A stretch of 64,000 nt of DNA, from the NCBI GenBank assembly GCA_934613505.1, contig CAKTTB010000007.1, forward strand, positions 34,951 through 98,950, read 5' to 3'. Each line of letters opens with the position of its first letter. Position 1 is the stretch's first letter. This DNA comes from an uncultured Oscillospiraceae bacterium (GTDB lineage Bacteria > Bacillota > Clostridia > Oscillospirales > Oscillospiraceae). Positions 23,858-32,236 of the stretch are shown one piece after another. The notes beneath the pieces were generated by a model. That model had not been told where the DNA came from. It worked only from the letters and a program-made list of their open reading frames with translations, and made no database searches. The translations under genes and the position numbers were made by a program.

Positions 23858-24895
23858 TTATTTCCACACCTCTTTGAAAACACGAATCAGGCTTTCGCCG
23901 AGAATCTTGCGAATATCTTCGTCCGAGAACCCGAGCGCAACAAGTCCTCTGGTGATATTGATGTACTGGTCAACACGCTGCACGTCCCGGTTGAACACCG
24001 TTTCAAACATCCAGGGGCTGTTGTACAGCAGCTTGGTCTTGCACTCCCAGTACTGCTTGGTGTAGTACTCATAGATATCCGTACCGATACCCATATGATC
24101 CGGGCCAACCAGTTCGCCCAGATATTCGAAATGCGCCATGTAGTCTTCCAGCGTTCCCTGAACACCGACTTCCTTATGGCAGACGAAGCCGTGCGCATTC
24201 AGGCAGATCACGCCGCCCTTGGCCGCGCAGTTCTTGATCATCTCGTCTGTCAGGTTGCGGTTGGAGCTCGGGCAGACCGTCAGCGAATTCGAATGGCTGA
24301 AAATGCAGGGCTTGTCGCTGTAGTCGATGGCTTCCAGGCTCGTGCGCTCGCCGACATGGGAAAGGTCAACCACGATACCCTGGCGGTTCATCTCGCGCAC
24401 CGCCTGCTCGCCCCAATAGGTCAGGCCGCCGTTTGCCTTATCCAGGCAGCCGCTGCCGTAAAGGTTCGGCTCCATGTAGGTCAGCTGGCAGATCTTGAGG
24501 CCAAGCTCAGCCATAATGGACCACTTGTAAAAATCGCCGCCCATTGCCGTCGAGTTCTGCAGGCTGAAAATCACGCCGGCCTTTCCGGTCTTCTTTGCCG
24601 TTTCAATATCTTCAACCGTCTTGATCTGCATGACCTTGTCGGGATGATATTTGAAGAGATTGTAATACCCATACATATCCTTCAGAACACCCTCGAAGCT
24701 TGCCTGCGGCGAAGAGAGCGTAATGCTCTGTACGTTGACACCGGACTGCCGGACTCTCTCAAGATACGGCACACCGTTGCGCTCCGGCGGCTCCGGATTT
24801 ACGAGGTTGCCGCACAGGCAGTCAATGAACAGGTATTTGTTGTGCAATTCCTGCGCACGCTCTTCCTGTGCTTTGGTCAGTGTAATCGGTTTCAT
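23858..24895 (-). CDS. Membrane dipeptidase (M19) family protein lacking canonical metal ligands
   Basis: A 345-residue renal-dipeptidase-fold protein. It keeps VVDLSHVGERTSLEAI and FSHSNS (the two His ligands of one site), the substrate Arg in NRNLTDE, and GIGTDI (Asp). The N-terminal HxD pair is replaced by FIDCLCGN (L27, G29), and the bridging Glu is N114 (SLQNSTAM). At least one zinc site is therefore lost. It has no signal peptide, so it would be cytoplasmic. It lies between the OppF and binding-protein genes. It may be a one-metal dipeptidase, act on D-amino acid or modified peptides, or have a new chemistry; which one is not known. Confidence 0.87.
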   Translation of the reverse strand: MKPITLTKAQEERAQELHNKYLFIDCLCGNLVNPEPPERNGVPYLERVRQSGVNVQSITLSSPQASFEGVLKDMYGYYNLFKYHPDKVMQIKTVEDIETAKKTGKAGVIFSLQNSTAMGGDFYKWSIMAELGLKICQLTYMEPNLYGSGCLDKANGGLTYWGEQAVREMNRQGIVVDLSHVGERTSLEAIDYSDKPCIFSHSNSLTVCPSSNRNLTDEMIKNCAAKGGVICLNAHGFVCHKEVGVQGTLEDYMAHFEYLGELVGPDHMGIGTDIYEYYTKQYWECKTKLLYNSPWMFETVFNRDVQRVDQYINITRGLVALGFSDEDIRKILGESLIRVFKEVWK

Positions 24896-24950
24896 ATGAA
24901 ATCACTCCTCCTAGTTTGCTTTTTCATTTCTGGTGATATCACGCAAAGAT

Positions 24951-25940
24951 TCAAAAATCTTTTGCAGCTTTGTGACACGCCACAAAATGGCGCGGCTCAT
25001 ATTCCACGAGCTCCGGTTCCAGCTCCCGGCAGATCTCCTTTGCATACGGACACCGTGGAGAGAACCGGCAGCCTTTGGGCGGTGCAACGGCGCTGGCCGC
25101 CTCGCCTTCGACCTTGATGCGGTTACTCGTGTCTGCAAACAAATCCGGCGCGGAAGAAATCAGCAGCTGCGTATACGGATGCACTGCATCGTCTACCAAG
25201 GATGTCGGGTCTGTAATTTCGACAAATTTACCAAGGTACATGACAACAATCCGGTTGCACAGAAAACGTGCCGTTGCAAGATCATGCGTAATGAGCAGAA
25301 CGCCGATTCCCTTTTCACGGTTCATTTTTTGCAGCAGGTTCAAAACGCCTGCGCGCAGCGACACATCCAGCATGGAAACCGGCTCGTCGGCAATGATAAA
25401 TTCCGGGTCGACCACAAGCGCACGCGCAATCGCCACGCGCTGTCTCTGCCCGCCGGAGAGCTGATGCGGATACCGGTCCTGATACAGTTCAACCGGTGTC
25501 AGCTCCACCATGCGCAGCGTTTCGGTGACGCGCTTTTGCAGTTCGTCGTTTGTTTTGCAGAGTTTCAGCGACTTCAGCGGCTCCGCGACAATCTCACGGA
25601 TGGTCATTTTGGGGTCCAGAGAATCGTACGGATCCTGGAAAATCATTTGCAGCTTTTTCCGGAAGGAAACCATCTGCTTTCTTCCGCTGATCGTTGAAAT
25701 TTCCGTTCCGTCAATGTAGGCGCTTCCGGAGGTAATGTCCTCTATTTTTAAAAGCATCTTGCCTAGTGTCGTTTTGCCGCAGCCGGATTCTCCGACCAGT
25801 CCGACAATTTCGCCTTCCTCCATGACAAAGCTCACCTGGTCCACCGCGCTTACAATGCCCGCTTTTCCAGACAGCTGCGTAAAGAAGCCGGCCTTCAGCA
25901 CATATTGCTTGGAAAGCTTGTCCAGCACCATATTACTCAT
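24951..25940 (-). CDS. Oligopeptide/dipeptide ABC transporter ATP-binding protein, OppF type
   Basis: A 329-residue ATPase; ATG 25940 follows AAAGGAGGAACCGTGC and overlaps the OppD-type gene by 8 bases. Walker A GESGCGKTTLGK, signature LSGGQRQRVAIARAL and Walker B FIIADEP are intact. The C-terminal oligo_HPY segment GCRFSPRCPYAKEICRELEPE supplies the four-Cys Fe-S-type cluster region of Opp/Dpp ATPases. It forms the nucleotide-binding pair with the upstream OppD-type subunit. Confidence 0.92.
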   Translation of the reverse strand: MSNMVLDKLSKQYVLKAGFFTQLSGKAGIVSAVDQVSFVMEEGEIVGLVGESGCGKTTLGKMLLKIEDITSGSAYIDGTEISTISGRKQMVSFRKKLQMIFQDPYDSLDPKMTIREIVAEPLKSLKLCKTNDELQKRVTETLRMVELTPVELYQDRYPHQLSGGQRQRVAIARALVVDPEFIIADEPVSMLDVSLRAGVLNLLQKMNREKGIGVLLITHDLATARFLCNRIVVMYLGKFVEITDPTSLVDDAVHPYTQLLISSAPDLFADTSNRIKVEGEAASAVAPPKGCRFSPRCPYAKEICRELEPELVEYEPRHFVACHKAAKDF

Positions 25941-26919
25941 GCACGGTTCCTCCTTTGTTGAAATCCAGCTCCTCTGCAAAATGACACTTGCAGAGTTTGT
26001 CCAGCCGTACGTGACGGTACGCGGGTTTTTCTTCCCGGCACAGATCCGTTGCGTAGGCGCAACGCAGACAGAACGGGCACCCCTTCGGCATATCCGCAAG
26101 ATTGGGCGCGCTGCCCGGAATCTGCGCCAAGGTAGACAGCGGCTTATGCAGCGACGGGAACGAACCAACAAGCGCGTGTGTGTAGGGATGGTTGTTCGTA
26201 ATCAGAACATCCTTGCTCTTTCCCTGTTCCATAATTTCTCCGCCGTACATAACGGCAATATTATGACAGGCCTCCGCGACCGCGGAAATGTCATGCGAGA
26301 TCATAACAATGCTGATGTTGAATTCATCCTGCAATCCCGCCAGCAGCTCAATCACCTGCCGCTGCGCCACCACGTCCAAAGCTGTGGTTGGTTCGTCGGC
26401 AATCAGGATCTTCGGACTGCAAATCAGCGCCAGCGCAATCACCGCGCGCTGCTTCATGCCTCCGGAAAACTCATGCGGATACTGCATAAGCCGGGATTTT
26501 GCGATGCCGACGCGCTCAAACAGATACTCCGCGCGCTCAATCGCTTCCTTGCGCGTTATATTCTCATGCTCCCGCAGGGCATTGATAATCTGATCGCCGA
26601 TCTTCTGCACCGGGTTGAGCGCCGTCATCGCATTCTGGAAAATAATCGAGATTTCCTTCCAGCGGATTTTGCGGATTTCATCATACGACGCCGTCACAAG
26701 ATCCGTTCCATTCAGGAAGATCTGGCCTTCGGCAATTTTGCCGTTGCCCGCGAGCAGCCGCATCAGCGCAAACGCCGTTGTTGACTTTCCGCAGCCGGAT
26801 TCGCCAACCAGACCCAAGCTGTCCTTTTCGCCGAGGCTGAAGCTCACATTGTTCACTGCGCGCAGCGTCTGTTCTCCGACCTTAAAATCAACAGACAGAT
26901 TTTTGACTTCCAATAACAT
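25933..26919 (-). CDS. Oligopeptide/dipeptide ABC transporter ATP-binding protein, OppD type
   Basis: A 328-residue ATPase. Walker A GESGCGKSTTAFALM, signature EFSGGMKQRAVIALAL and Walker B ILIADEPTTALD are intact, with the C-terminal GCPFCLRCAYATDLCREEKP cluster. It directly precedes the OppF-type gene and overlaps it by 8 bases. It works with OppB/C-type membrane subunits encoded upstream in the same operon. Confidence 0.93.
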   Translation of the reverse strand: MLLEVKNLSVDFKVGEQTLRAVNNVSFSLGEKDSLGLVGESGCGKSTTAFALMRLLAGNGKIAEGQIFLNGTDLVTASYDEIRKIRWKEISIIFQNAMTALNPVQKIGDQIINALREHENITRKEAIERAEYLFERVGIAKSRLMQYPHEFSGGMKQRAVIALALICSPKILIADEPTTALDVVAQRQVIELLAGLQDEFNISIVMISHDISAVAEACHNIAVMYGGEIMEQGKSKDVLITNNHPYTHALVGSFPSLHKPLSTLAQIPGSAPNLADMPKGCPFCLRCAYATDLCREEKPAYRHVRLDKLCKCHFAEELDFNKGGTVHE

Positions 26920-26930
26920 AGCGCGCCCCC

Positions 26931-27761
26931 CTATTCCATAACCGTCTGCTTGACGTTGAGCGTTTTATGCAGAGCCGTGCCGATCAGATTGAACGCCAAA
27001 AGCAGCAGTGCCAATGCGATACCGGGATAAATAATGAGCCACGGGGCAGAGTTAATGTGCTTTTGTCCCGCATTCAGAATCAGTCCCCATGAGGCCTTAT
27101 TCGGATCGCCAAGACCCAGGAAGGACAGCGACGCTTCCGTCAGAACCGCCTGCGCCATCTGCAGAATCGAGTTGGACAGAACCGGTCCCATTCCGTTCGG
27201 AACAATGTGTTTGAACAAAATGCCAAGTCTTGTTCCGCCGGCTACGTTACCGGCCTGCACATAGCCCCTGCTTTTCAGCGTCAGGACCTGCGCACGCATG
27301 ATTTTTGCGTTGGAGGGCCAGATGGTAATGCCGATAATCAGCACCATCAGCCACACCGACGAACCGAAAAACGCCACCATCAGAATCACAAGGAAGGTTC
27401 TCGGGATGATGTAGAACAGCTCAAACACGCGGCACATCAGATCGTCCAGCCAGCCGCCGATATAGCCGGACAGTGCGCCGAGCACAATGCCGACAATCAG
27501 TGACAGCAAGGACGCACCGAATGCAAACAAAATGGAGATCCGGCTGCCCCAGACAAGCATCGCCCAGACGTCGCGGCCAAGATAGTCCGTTCCCATAAAG
27601 AACTCCTGATTCGGCGCCTGAAGCGGTTTTCCAACGGAGAACAGCGGGTTACCCGGACAGATGACCGGCGCGAACACCGCGAGCAGAACCATAACCGTAA
27701 GAATTGCAAAGCCAACGATGGTCTGCGGATTTTTCAGAAACGATTTCAGCTTTTTCATCAC
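26931..27761 (-). CDS. Peptide ABC transporter permease, OppC/DppC type
   Basis: A 276-residue membrane protein with a cytoplasmic N-terminus, the family segment GTDYLGRDVWAMLVWGSRIS (~57-76), and about six membrane helices. The EAA loop GGTRLGILFKHIVPN contacts the ATPases. It overlaps the OppB-type gene upstream by 4 bases. Confidence 0.92.
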   Translation of the reverse strand: MMKKLKSFLKNPQTIVGFAILTVMVLLAVFAPVICPGNPLFSVGKPLQAPNQEFFMGTDYLGRDVWAMLVWGSRISILFAFGASLLSLIVGIVLGALSGYIGGWLDDLMCRVFELFYIIPRTFLVILMVAFFGSSVWLMVLIIGITIWPSNAKIMRAQVLTLKSRGYVQAGNVAGGTRLGILFKHIVPNGMGPVLSNSILQMAQAVLTEASLSFLGLGDPNKASWGLILNAGQKHINSAPWLIIYPGIALALLLLAFNLIGTALHKTLNVKQTVME

Positions 27762-28717
27762 TCTGCCACCACCCTCGGATCAAGATACATGTAGATGATA
27801 TCGGTAATAAAACCGCCAATAACGACCATGATGGCCGAAACAAGGAAGCCTCCCATAATCACGGGATAGTCGCGTCCGGCAATCGCGTCATAGACCATAC
27901 GTCCCATACCGGGCCAGGAGAAAACGGTTTCCGTGAGCAATGCGCCGCTGAACAGTGTGCTTAAAGACATACCCGCCTGCGTTACCGTCGGCAGCAATGC
28001 GTTGCGGAGTGCAAATTTCTGGTAAACCACGCGCTCAGAGTAGCCGATGGCGCGGGCCGTGTTGATGAAATCTTCCTGCGCAACCTCTACCACGGACGAG
28101 CGCGCCAGCTTCAGATAGGTCGGAATGCGCACCAGCGAGAGGGTCAGACATGGCAGGAACATATGATGCAGACGATCCATAAAGGGACTGAGCGTCGTAT
28201 TGAAGCTCACCATGCCGGACGTCGGAAACCATTTGAGATCAATGGAAAAAATCAAAATCAGCATCATGCCGAGCCAGAAGGTAGGCATGCAGTAAAGGAT
28301 CATCGAGGCGTTGGAGATGATGTGATCTTGAACTTTGTTTTCATGTTTCGCGGCTACCATGCCCAGCAGCGTGCCGACCACAATCGCAATGACCTCGCTC
28401 AGCAGTACCAGAATGAGCGTTACTTTCATCTTCTCGGCAAGCATCGTGCTGACCGGGAGATTCTTCGTAAAGGAGTTTCCGAGATTGCCCTGCAGCGTGT
28501 TTTTGATATAGATCAGCAGCTGCCGCCAGAGGGGAAGGTCCAGACCGAACTGTGCTTTCAGCTCCGCGATGTATTCATCCGTCGCCGTTTCGCCTGCAAG
28601 AATTGTCGCCGGATCGCCGGGCGCAAGATGAATCAACAGGAAGCAGATACAGATAATTGCCAGAATGACGGGAATCATCTGCAGGATTCGCCTGAGAACA
28701 TACTTTCCAAATTTCAT
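27758..28717 (-). CDS. Peptide ABC transporter permease, OppB/DppB type
   Basis: A 319-residue membrane protein starting KYVLRRILQMIPVILAIICI with LIHLAPGDPATILAG, the classic OppB/DppB N-terminus. Later segments TARAIGYSERVVYQKFALRNALLP (EAA loop) and ETVFSWPGMGRMVYDAI complete the family pattern. ATG at 28717 overlaps the GntR gene stop by 4 bases, so the regulator and transporter are translated together. Confidence 0.93.
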   Translation of the reverse strand: MKFGKYVLRRILQMIPVILAIICICFLLIHLAPGDPATILAGETATDEYIAELKAQFGLDLPLWRQLLIYIKNTLQGNLGNSFTKNLPVSTMLAEKMKVTLILVLLSEVIAIVVGTLLGMVAAKHENKVQDHIISNASMILYCMPTFWLGMMLILIFSIDLKWFPTSGMVSFNTTLSPFMDRLHHMFLPCLTLSLVRIPTYLKLARSSVVEVAQEDFINTARAIGYSERVVYQKFALRNALLPTVTQAGMSLSTLFSGALLTETVFSWPGMGRMVYDAIAGRDYPVIMGGFLVSAIMVVIGGFITDIIYMYLDPRVVAE

Positions 28718-29370
28718 TTTTCAGAGCCCCTTCCCTTCTTTTGTGTCAGAGGTATCAGTTCCTCTTTCATATACAGCCGGATATGCTGCGCGGCATGCTT
28801 CTGCGCCGCTTCTGCATCTCCGGCAACAAGCGCCTCAAAGATTCGCTGATGGCCCTCCATGGATTTTTTCATCCCGCTGACCGTCCGCCACGAGAGCACG
28901 CGGAACGCCGCCGTCCGATCAAGCAGCTTCTGTACGAACTGTACCGCAACTTTATTGGGACAGCGTTCAAACAAAATCGCGTGGAAGCTCGCGTTTTCCG
29001 CTGCAAAGCCGACTGTATCGCCGGTATCGATGCACATATTCATCCGCTCCAGACAGCCGCGGAGCTGCGCAACCGTTTCAGGATTGATATGTTCTACACT
29101 CTGCGCAGTAACGAAGGCCTCCAGCACGCACCGCAGCTCATAAATATTTCGGATTTCCTCCAGATCGACATCCGAAATAAACGCTCCCTTGTACGGCTCG
29201 ATGGTAACAAGTCCCGCGGCCTCCAGCTGCTTCAGCGCTTCGCGAATCGGCGTGCGGCTGACAAAGAATTTTTCGGAAAGCTCCTCTTCAATCAGCCTCT
29301 GCTTCGGCTTATAGATACCGGCGATGATTTCATCGCGCAATGTTTCGGCAATTTCTTCACTGATCTTCAA
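28714..29370 (-). CDS. GntR-family regulator, FadR/FCD subfamily
   Basis: A 218-residue regulator. TTG 29370 is chosen because GGGAGGTTACC lies 5 bases upstream and the HTH starts at once (KISEEIAETLRDEIIAGIYKPKQRL). The winged HTH has SRTPIREALKQLEAAGLV; the C-terminal helical FCD domain (~85-205) should bind an organic acid or amino acid-like ligand, often with a metal. A palindromic operator sits 39 bases upstream. It leads the peptide uptake/hydrolysis operon and most likely represses it and itself until a peptide-derived ligand appears. Confidence 0.9.
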   Translation of the reverse strand: MKISEEIAETLRDEIIAGIYKPKQRLIEEELSEKFFVSRTPIREALKQLEAAGLVTIEPYKGAFISDVDLEEIRNIYELRCVLEAFVTAQSVEHINPETVAQLRGCLERMNMCIDTGDTVGFAAENASFHAILFERCPNKVAVQFVQKLLDRTAAFRVLSWRTVSGMKKSMEGHQRIFEALVAGDAEAAQKHAAQHIRLYMKEELIPLTQKKGRGSEK

Positions 29371-29408
29371 GGTAACCTCCCACCTTTTATCTGCTGCAGG
29401 CACGTATT

Positions 29409-29430
29409 TTGTGTACAAAACTGTATACAA
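29409..29430. promoter_or_regulatory. Operator of the GntR regulator
   Basis: TTGTGTAC-AAAACT-GTATACAA: two 8-base arms with one mismatch around a 6-base centre. On the minus strand it overlaps a weak promoter (TTGACA at 29443-29448, 15-base spacer, TATACA). This is the place expected for autoregulation by a FadR-type protein. Confidence 0.65.
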
Positions 29431-29567
29431 TTTTGTGTTTCCTGTCAATACGCTTTGCATAAATAAAGTAAAAAAAGCAGGATTGTATTAAATGTGCATC
29501 AAGATCGTTCCCGTTTTTGACACTTTTGCACGAATATATTTTCCGATATTTGTTTCTAATAACTAAA

Positions 29568-29596
29568 AATCTGCCTGTACCGCGTACAGGCAGATT
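29568..29596 (-). terminator. Terminator of ridA
   Basis: A perfect 13-bp stem (29568-29580 with 29584-29596, 3-nt loop); the minus strand continues TTTAGTTATT. On the plus strand a late T-run also follows. Confidence 0.6.
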
Positions 29597-29635
29597 CAAA
29601 GATTGTATTTTTTTCTATTTTTTCAAGGAATGCAA

Positions 29636-29983
29636 TTATCGTACTGCTGCTGTCAGAACAACCTCGACCAGAATCGGCTCCCGGCCAAGCTTACTCACCG
29701 CAAGATATCGCGCAGGTGCCGTATCCCGATTGATCCACTGATCCCAGACCTCATTGAATGTGGCAACATCCGCCTGATCCCGGACAAATACCTCCGCGCG
29801 CAGGATATGATCCCGGTCAGAACCGTGCGCTTGCAGCATTGCATCCGCCTTTTTCAGCACACCTTCCGCCTGCTGGCGCATGGTGTTGCCCGCATCTGTG
29901 TCCGTCAGACCGGATAAAAACAGCAATCCGTTCCATGAAACCACATCGTGATACCGCAATCCTTGTCCAAAGCGTTCAATCAT
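29636..29983 (-). CDS. RidA family protein
   Basis: A 115-residue YjgF/YER057c/UK114-fold protein with LLFLSGLTDTDAGNTMRQQAEGVLKKADAML, FNEVWDQWI and PARYLAVSKLGREPILVEVVLTA. RidA hydrolyses reactive enamines/imines released by PLP enzymes. The Arg of the RidA active site (PAR..) is present, so imine deaminase activity is possible, although other Rid subfamilies also keep part of the motif. It is a single gene between two peptide-use loci. Confidence 0.85.
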   Translation of the reverse strand: MIERFGQGLRYHDVVSWNGLLFLSGLTDTDAGNTMRQQAEGVLKKADAMLQAHGSDRDHILRAEVFVRDQADVATFNEVWDQWINRDTAPARYLAVSKLGREPILVEVVLTAAVR

Positions 29984-30197
29984 ATGCTTTCCTCCTATAT
30001 TGACAGTTTTCGCAGCCGCGAACTTTTATAGTATAGCATATAAAATATCTTTGGATTGTATTTTTTTGTTCCGTGCAATTCCTGTTATTTCCTTTTCCTG
30101 TTTTCTGATGAAAAACACCCAGAAAAACAGCCTGCCTCGAGCCGGGACAGTTTTCGGCTGCAAAAGATGAAATACAATCACAGCCCTCGCGCTCTGA

Positions 30198-30203
30198 TAT
30201 AAT
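30198..30203 (+). promoter_or_regulatory. -10 box of the S9 peptidase gene
   Basis: Perfect TATAAT 27 bases before the ATG; no good -35 at 16-18 bases. An AAAGGAAGG ribosome site follows. Confidence 0.45.
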
Positions 30204-30229
30204 GCGTTTGAAAGGAAGGTGCTGTAACA

Positions 30230-32149
30230 ATGAAGCAAATACCTGTTGCAATTCAAGATTTCATGGCACTGCATTATGTCAGCGATCCGCGCTTTTCGCC
30301 GGACGGCAAAAAGATCGCTTACCTTGTGACCGAAATAAGCCGGGAGGAAAACGCCTACCGGACAGACCTCTGGGTCTACGCCCGCGCAAGCGCCGGCAGC
30401 ACGCGCCTGACGCAGAGCGGCTGCGTCCGAGATTATTTCTGGGCCGATGCAGACACGCTCATCATCTGGAAAACAGAACATGGCAGCACGACAGTCTGCC
30501 GGCTCGATGCCGAATCCGCTTCGCTGACGCCGCTGTTCACGCTTCCGATTGCAGCCAAAAAAATCCGTCCGCTCTCAGACGGATGCTTTGCCATCACCGC
30601 CGTACATGACAGTCAACCGGAACCGGCGCGGTATCATATTCTGGACGAAGCACCGTTCAGCAGCAATGGGCAGCACTATACCTCCGGCCGCCGCACCGCG
30701 CTGTACGTTTATGAGGCCGCCAGCGGGGATCTGCGCCGTCTGAGCGACGAGACAGCGGACGTCGACGGTTTTACCTACCGGGCAGGAACGCTGATCTTCC
30801 AGGCCACACCATGGCAGAATTATCGTCCCTACCTCTATTCCCCCGCGTTTTATGCCTACGACGTCAAGCGCCGTGAAACCCGGCAATTGACAAACGTCGG
30901 GCGCATCAACAGCTTTGCGCTGTGCTTCTGGAAGGACGATTCGCTTCTTTTCAGCGGAATTGAAAACTGCCCCGGAAAGAGCATGGGACAAAACAGCGAT
31001 TTTTACACGCTGGACACCGGCTCCGGAGAAATCCGCCGTTTCGCCGATGCTGATATGAAAATCGGCTATGGCGGCACCGGCTCAGACGCAAAATACGGCG
31101 GCGGGCAGGGCATCTGCCTCGGTCCTGACGGCGTATATTTTCTTTCCCCTGTCATGGACGGAAGCTGCATCAACCGCATGCTCTTTGACGGAAGCATTGA
31201 AAAAAACATCACCGAGGAAGACGGCTTTGCCGGGTCCATTGAAAGCTTTGATCTGTCCGTCAGCTCGATTGTATGCGCAAAAATGCCCCGCAATGGTGTC
31301 GCGGAGCTTTATCTCGACGGCAGGCAAATCACGCACTTCAATGATGCATACCTGCAAAGCCACGCCATCAGCGCGCCGGAGCTTTTCTCTTTTCCTGCGC
31401 GTGACGGTACGATGCTGCACGGCTTCTGCATGAAGCCCTATGGATATATGCCCGGCCAGCGTTACCCTGCCATCCTGCACATCCACGGCGGACCGAAAAC
31501 CATATTCGGAGATGTTTTCCATCACGAGATGCAGCTTTGGGCGAGCAATGGCTTTTTTGTTTTCTACTGCAATCCGCGCGGCTCTGACGGACGCGGCAGG
31601 GACTTTGCCGATATCCGCGGCAAATGGGGCACGATCGATTATACAGACATTATGGACTTTACAGATGCGGCCCTGCATCGCTATGCGGATATTGATGCTT
31701 CCCGTGTCGGCGTTTGCGGCGGCTCCTACGGTGGGTTTATGGTAAACTGGATCATCGGCCATACAAACCGTTTTGCCGCTGCCTGTGCGCAGCGTTCCTT
31801 CTCCAATATGATAAACTTCGAGTATCTCAGCGACATTGGTCTGACCAATATCCGCAGCGAACATCTCGGTTCCTGCGAACAGGACGTCGATGCGCTCTGG
31901 AACGAGTCGCCTCTGAAATATGCGCCGAACTGCAACACCCCGACGCTCTTCATCCATTCCGACGAAGACTGGCGCTGCCCGCTGCCGGATGCGCTGGAGA
32001 TGTTCAGCTGCCTCAAACGTGCAGGCTGCCCGGCACGTCTTTGCCTGTTCCATGGTGAGAACCACGAGCTCTCCCGCAGCGGCCGTCCGGATAACCGCAT
32101 CACACGCCTGCAGGAAATTCTGAACTGGTTCAAAGCGTATCTGCAATAG
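30230..32149 (+). CDS. S9 family prolyl oligopeptidase / acylaminoacyl-peptidase-like
   Basis: A 639-residue peptidase. An N-terminal beta-propeller (~1-370; SDPRFSPDGKKIAYLVTE and repeated blade motifs) is followed by an alpha/beta-hydrolase domain (~380-639). The catalytic Ser499 is in GGSYGGFM, the Asp in HSDEDWRCP and the His in GENHELSRSGRP. HIHGGP begins the oxyanion side. It has no signal peptide, so it is a cytoplasmic oligopeptidase able to trim short peptides; exact specificity is unknown. It is monocistronic with a terminator shared with convergent ppk, and is functionally in line with the nearby peptide operon. Confidence 0.92.
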   Translation: MKQIPVAIQDFMALHYVSDPRFSPDGKKIAYLVTEISREENAYRTDLWVYARASAGSTRLTQSGCVRDYFWADADTLIIWKTEHGSTTVCRLDAESASLTPLFTLPIAAKKIRPLSDGCFAITAVHDSQPEPARYHILDEAPFSSNGQHYTSGRRTALYVYEAASGDLRRLSDETADVDGFTYRAGTLIFQATPWQNYRPYLYSPAFYAYDVKRRETRQLTNVGRINSFALCFWKDDSLLFSGIENCPGKSMGQNSDFYTLDTGSGEIRRFADADMKIGYGGTGSDAKYGGGQGICLGPDGVYFLSPVMDGSCINRMLFDGSIEKNITEEDGFAGSIESFDLSVSSIVCAKMPRNGVAELYLDGRQITHFNDAYLQSHAISAPELFSFPARDGTMLHGFCMKPYGYMPGQRYPAILHIHGGPKTIFGDVFHHEMQLWASNGFFVFYCNPRGSDGRGRDFADIRGKWGTIDYTDIMDFTDAALHRYADIDASRVGVCGGSYGGFMVNWIIGHTNRFAAACAQRSFSNMINFEYLSDIGLTNIRSEHLGSCEQDVDALWNESPLKYAPNCNTPTLFIHSDEDWRCPLPDALEMFSCLKRAGCPARLCLFHGENHELSRSGRPDNRITRLQEILNWFKAYLQ

Positions 32150-32190
32150 CACCCTTCGCATCTCGCCTCCCCAGAACCCCATTTCAAAAG

Positions 32191-32234
32191 CGCAGATCCG
32201 GCATCCTGAGAATGACGGATCTGCGCTTTTTTCA
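32191..32234. terminator. Bidirectional terminator between the S9 peptidase and ppk
   Basis: A 10-bp stem (32191-32200 with 32216-32225) followed by a TTTTTT run on the plus strand and AAAAG on the other flank. Confidence 0.75.
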
Positions 32235-32236
32235 TT

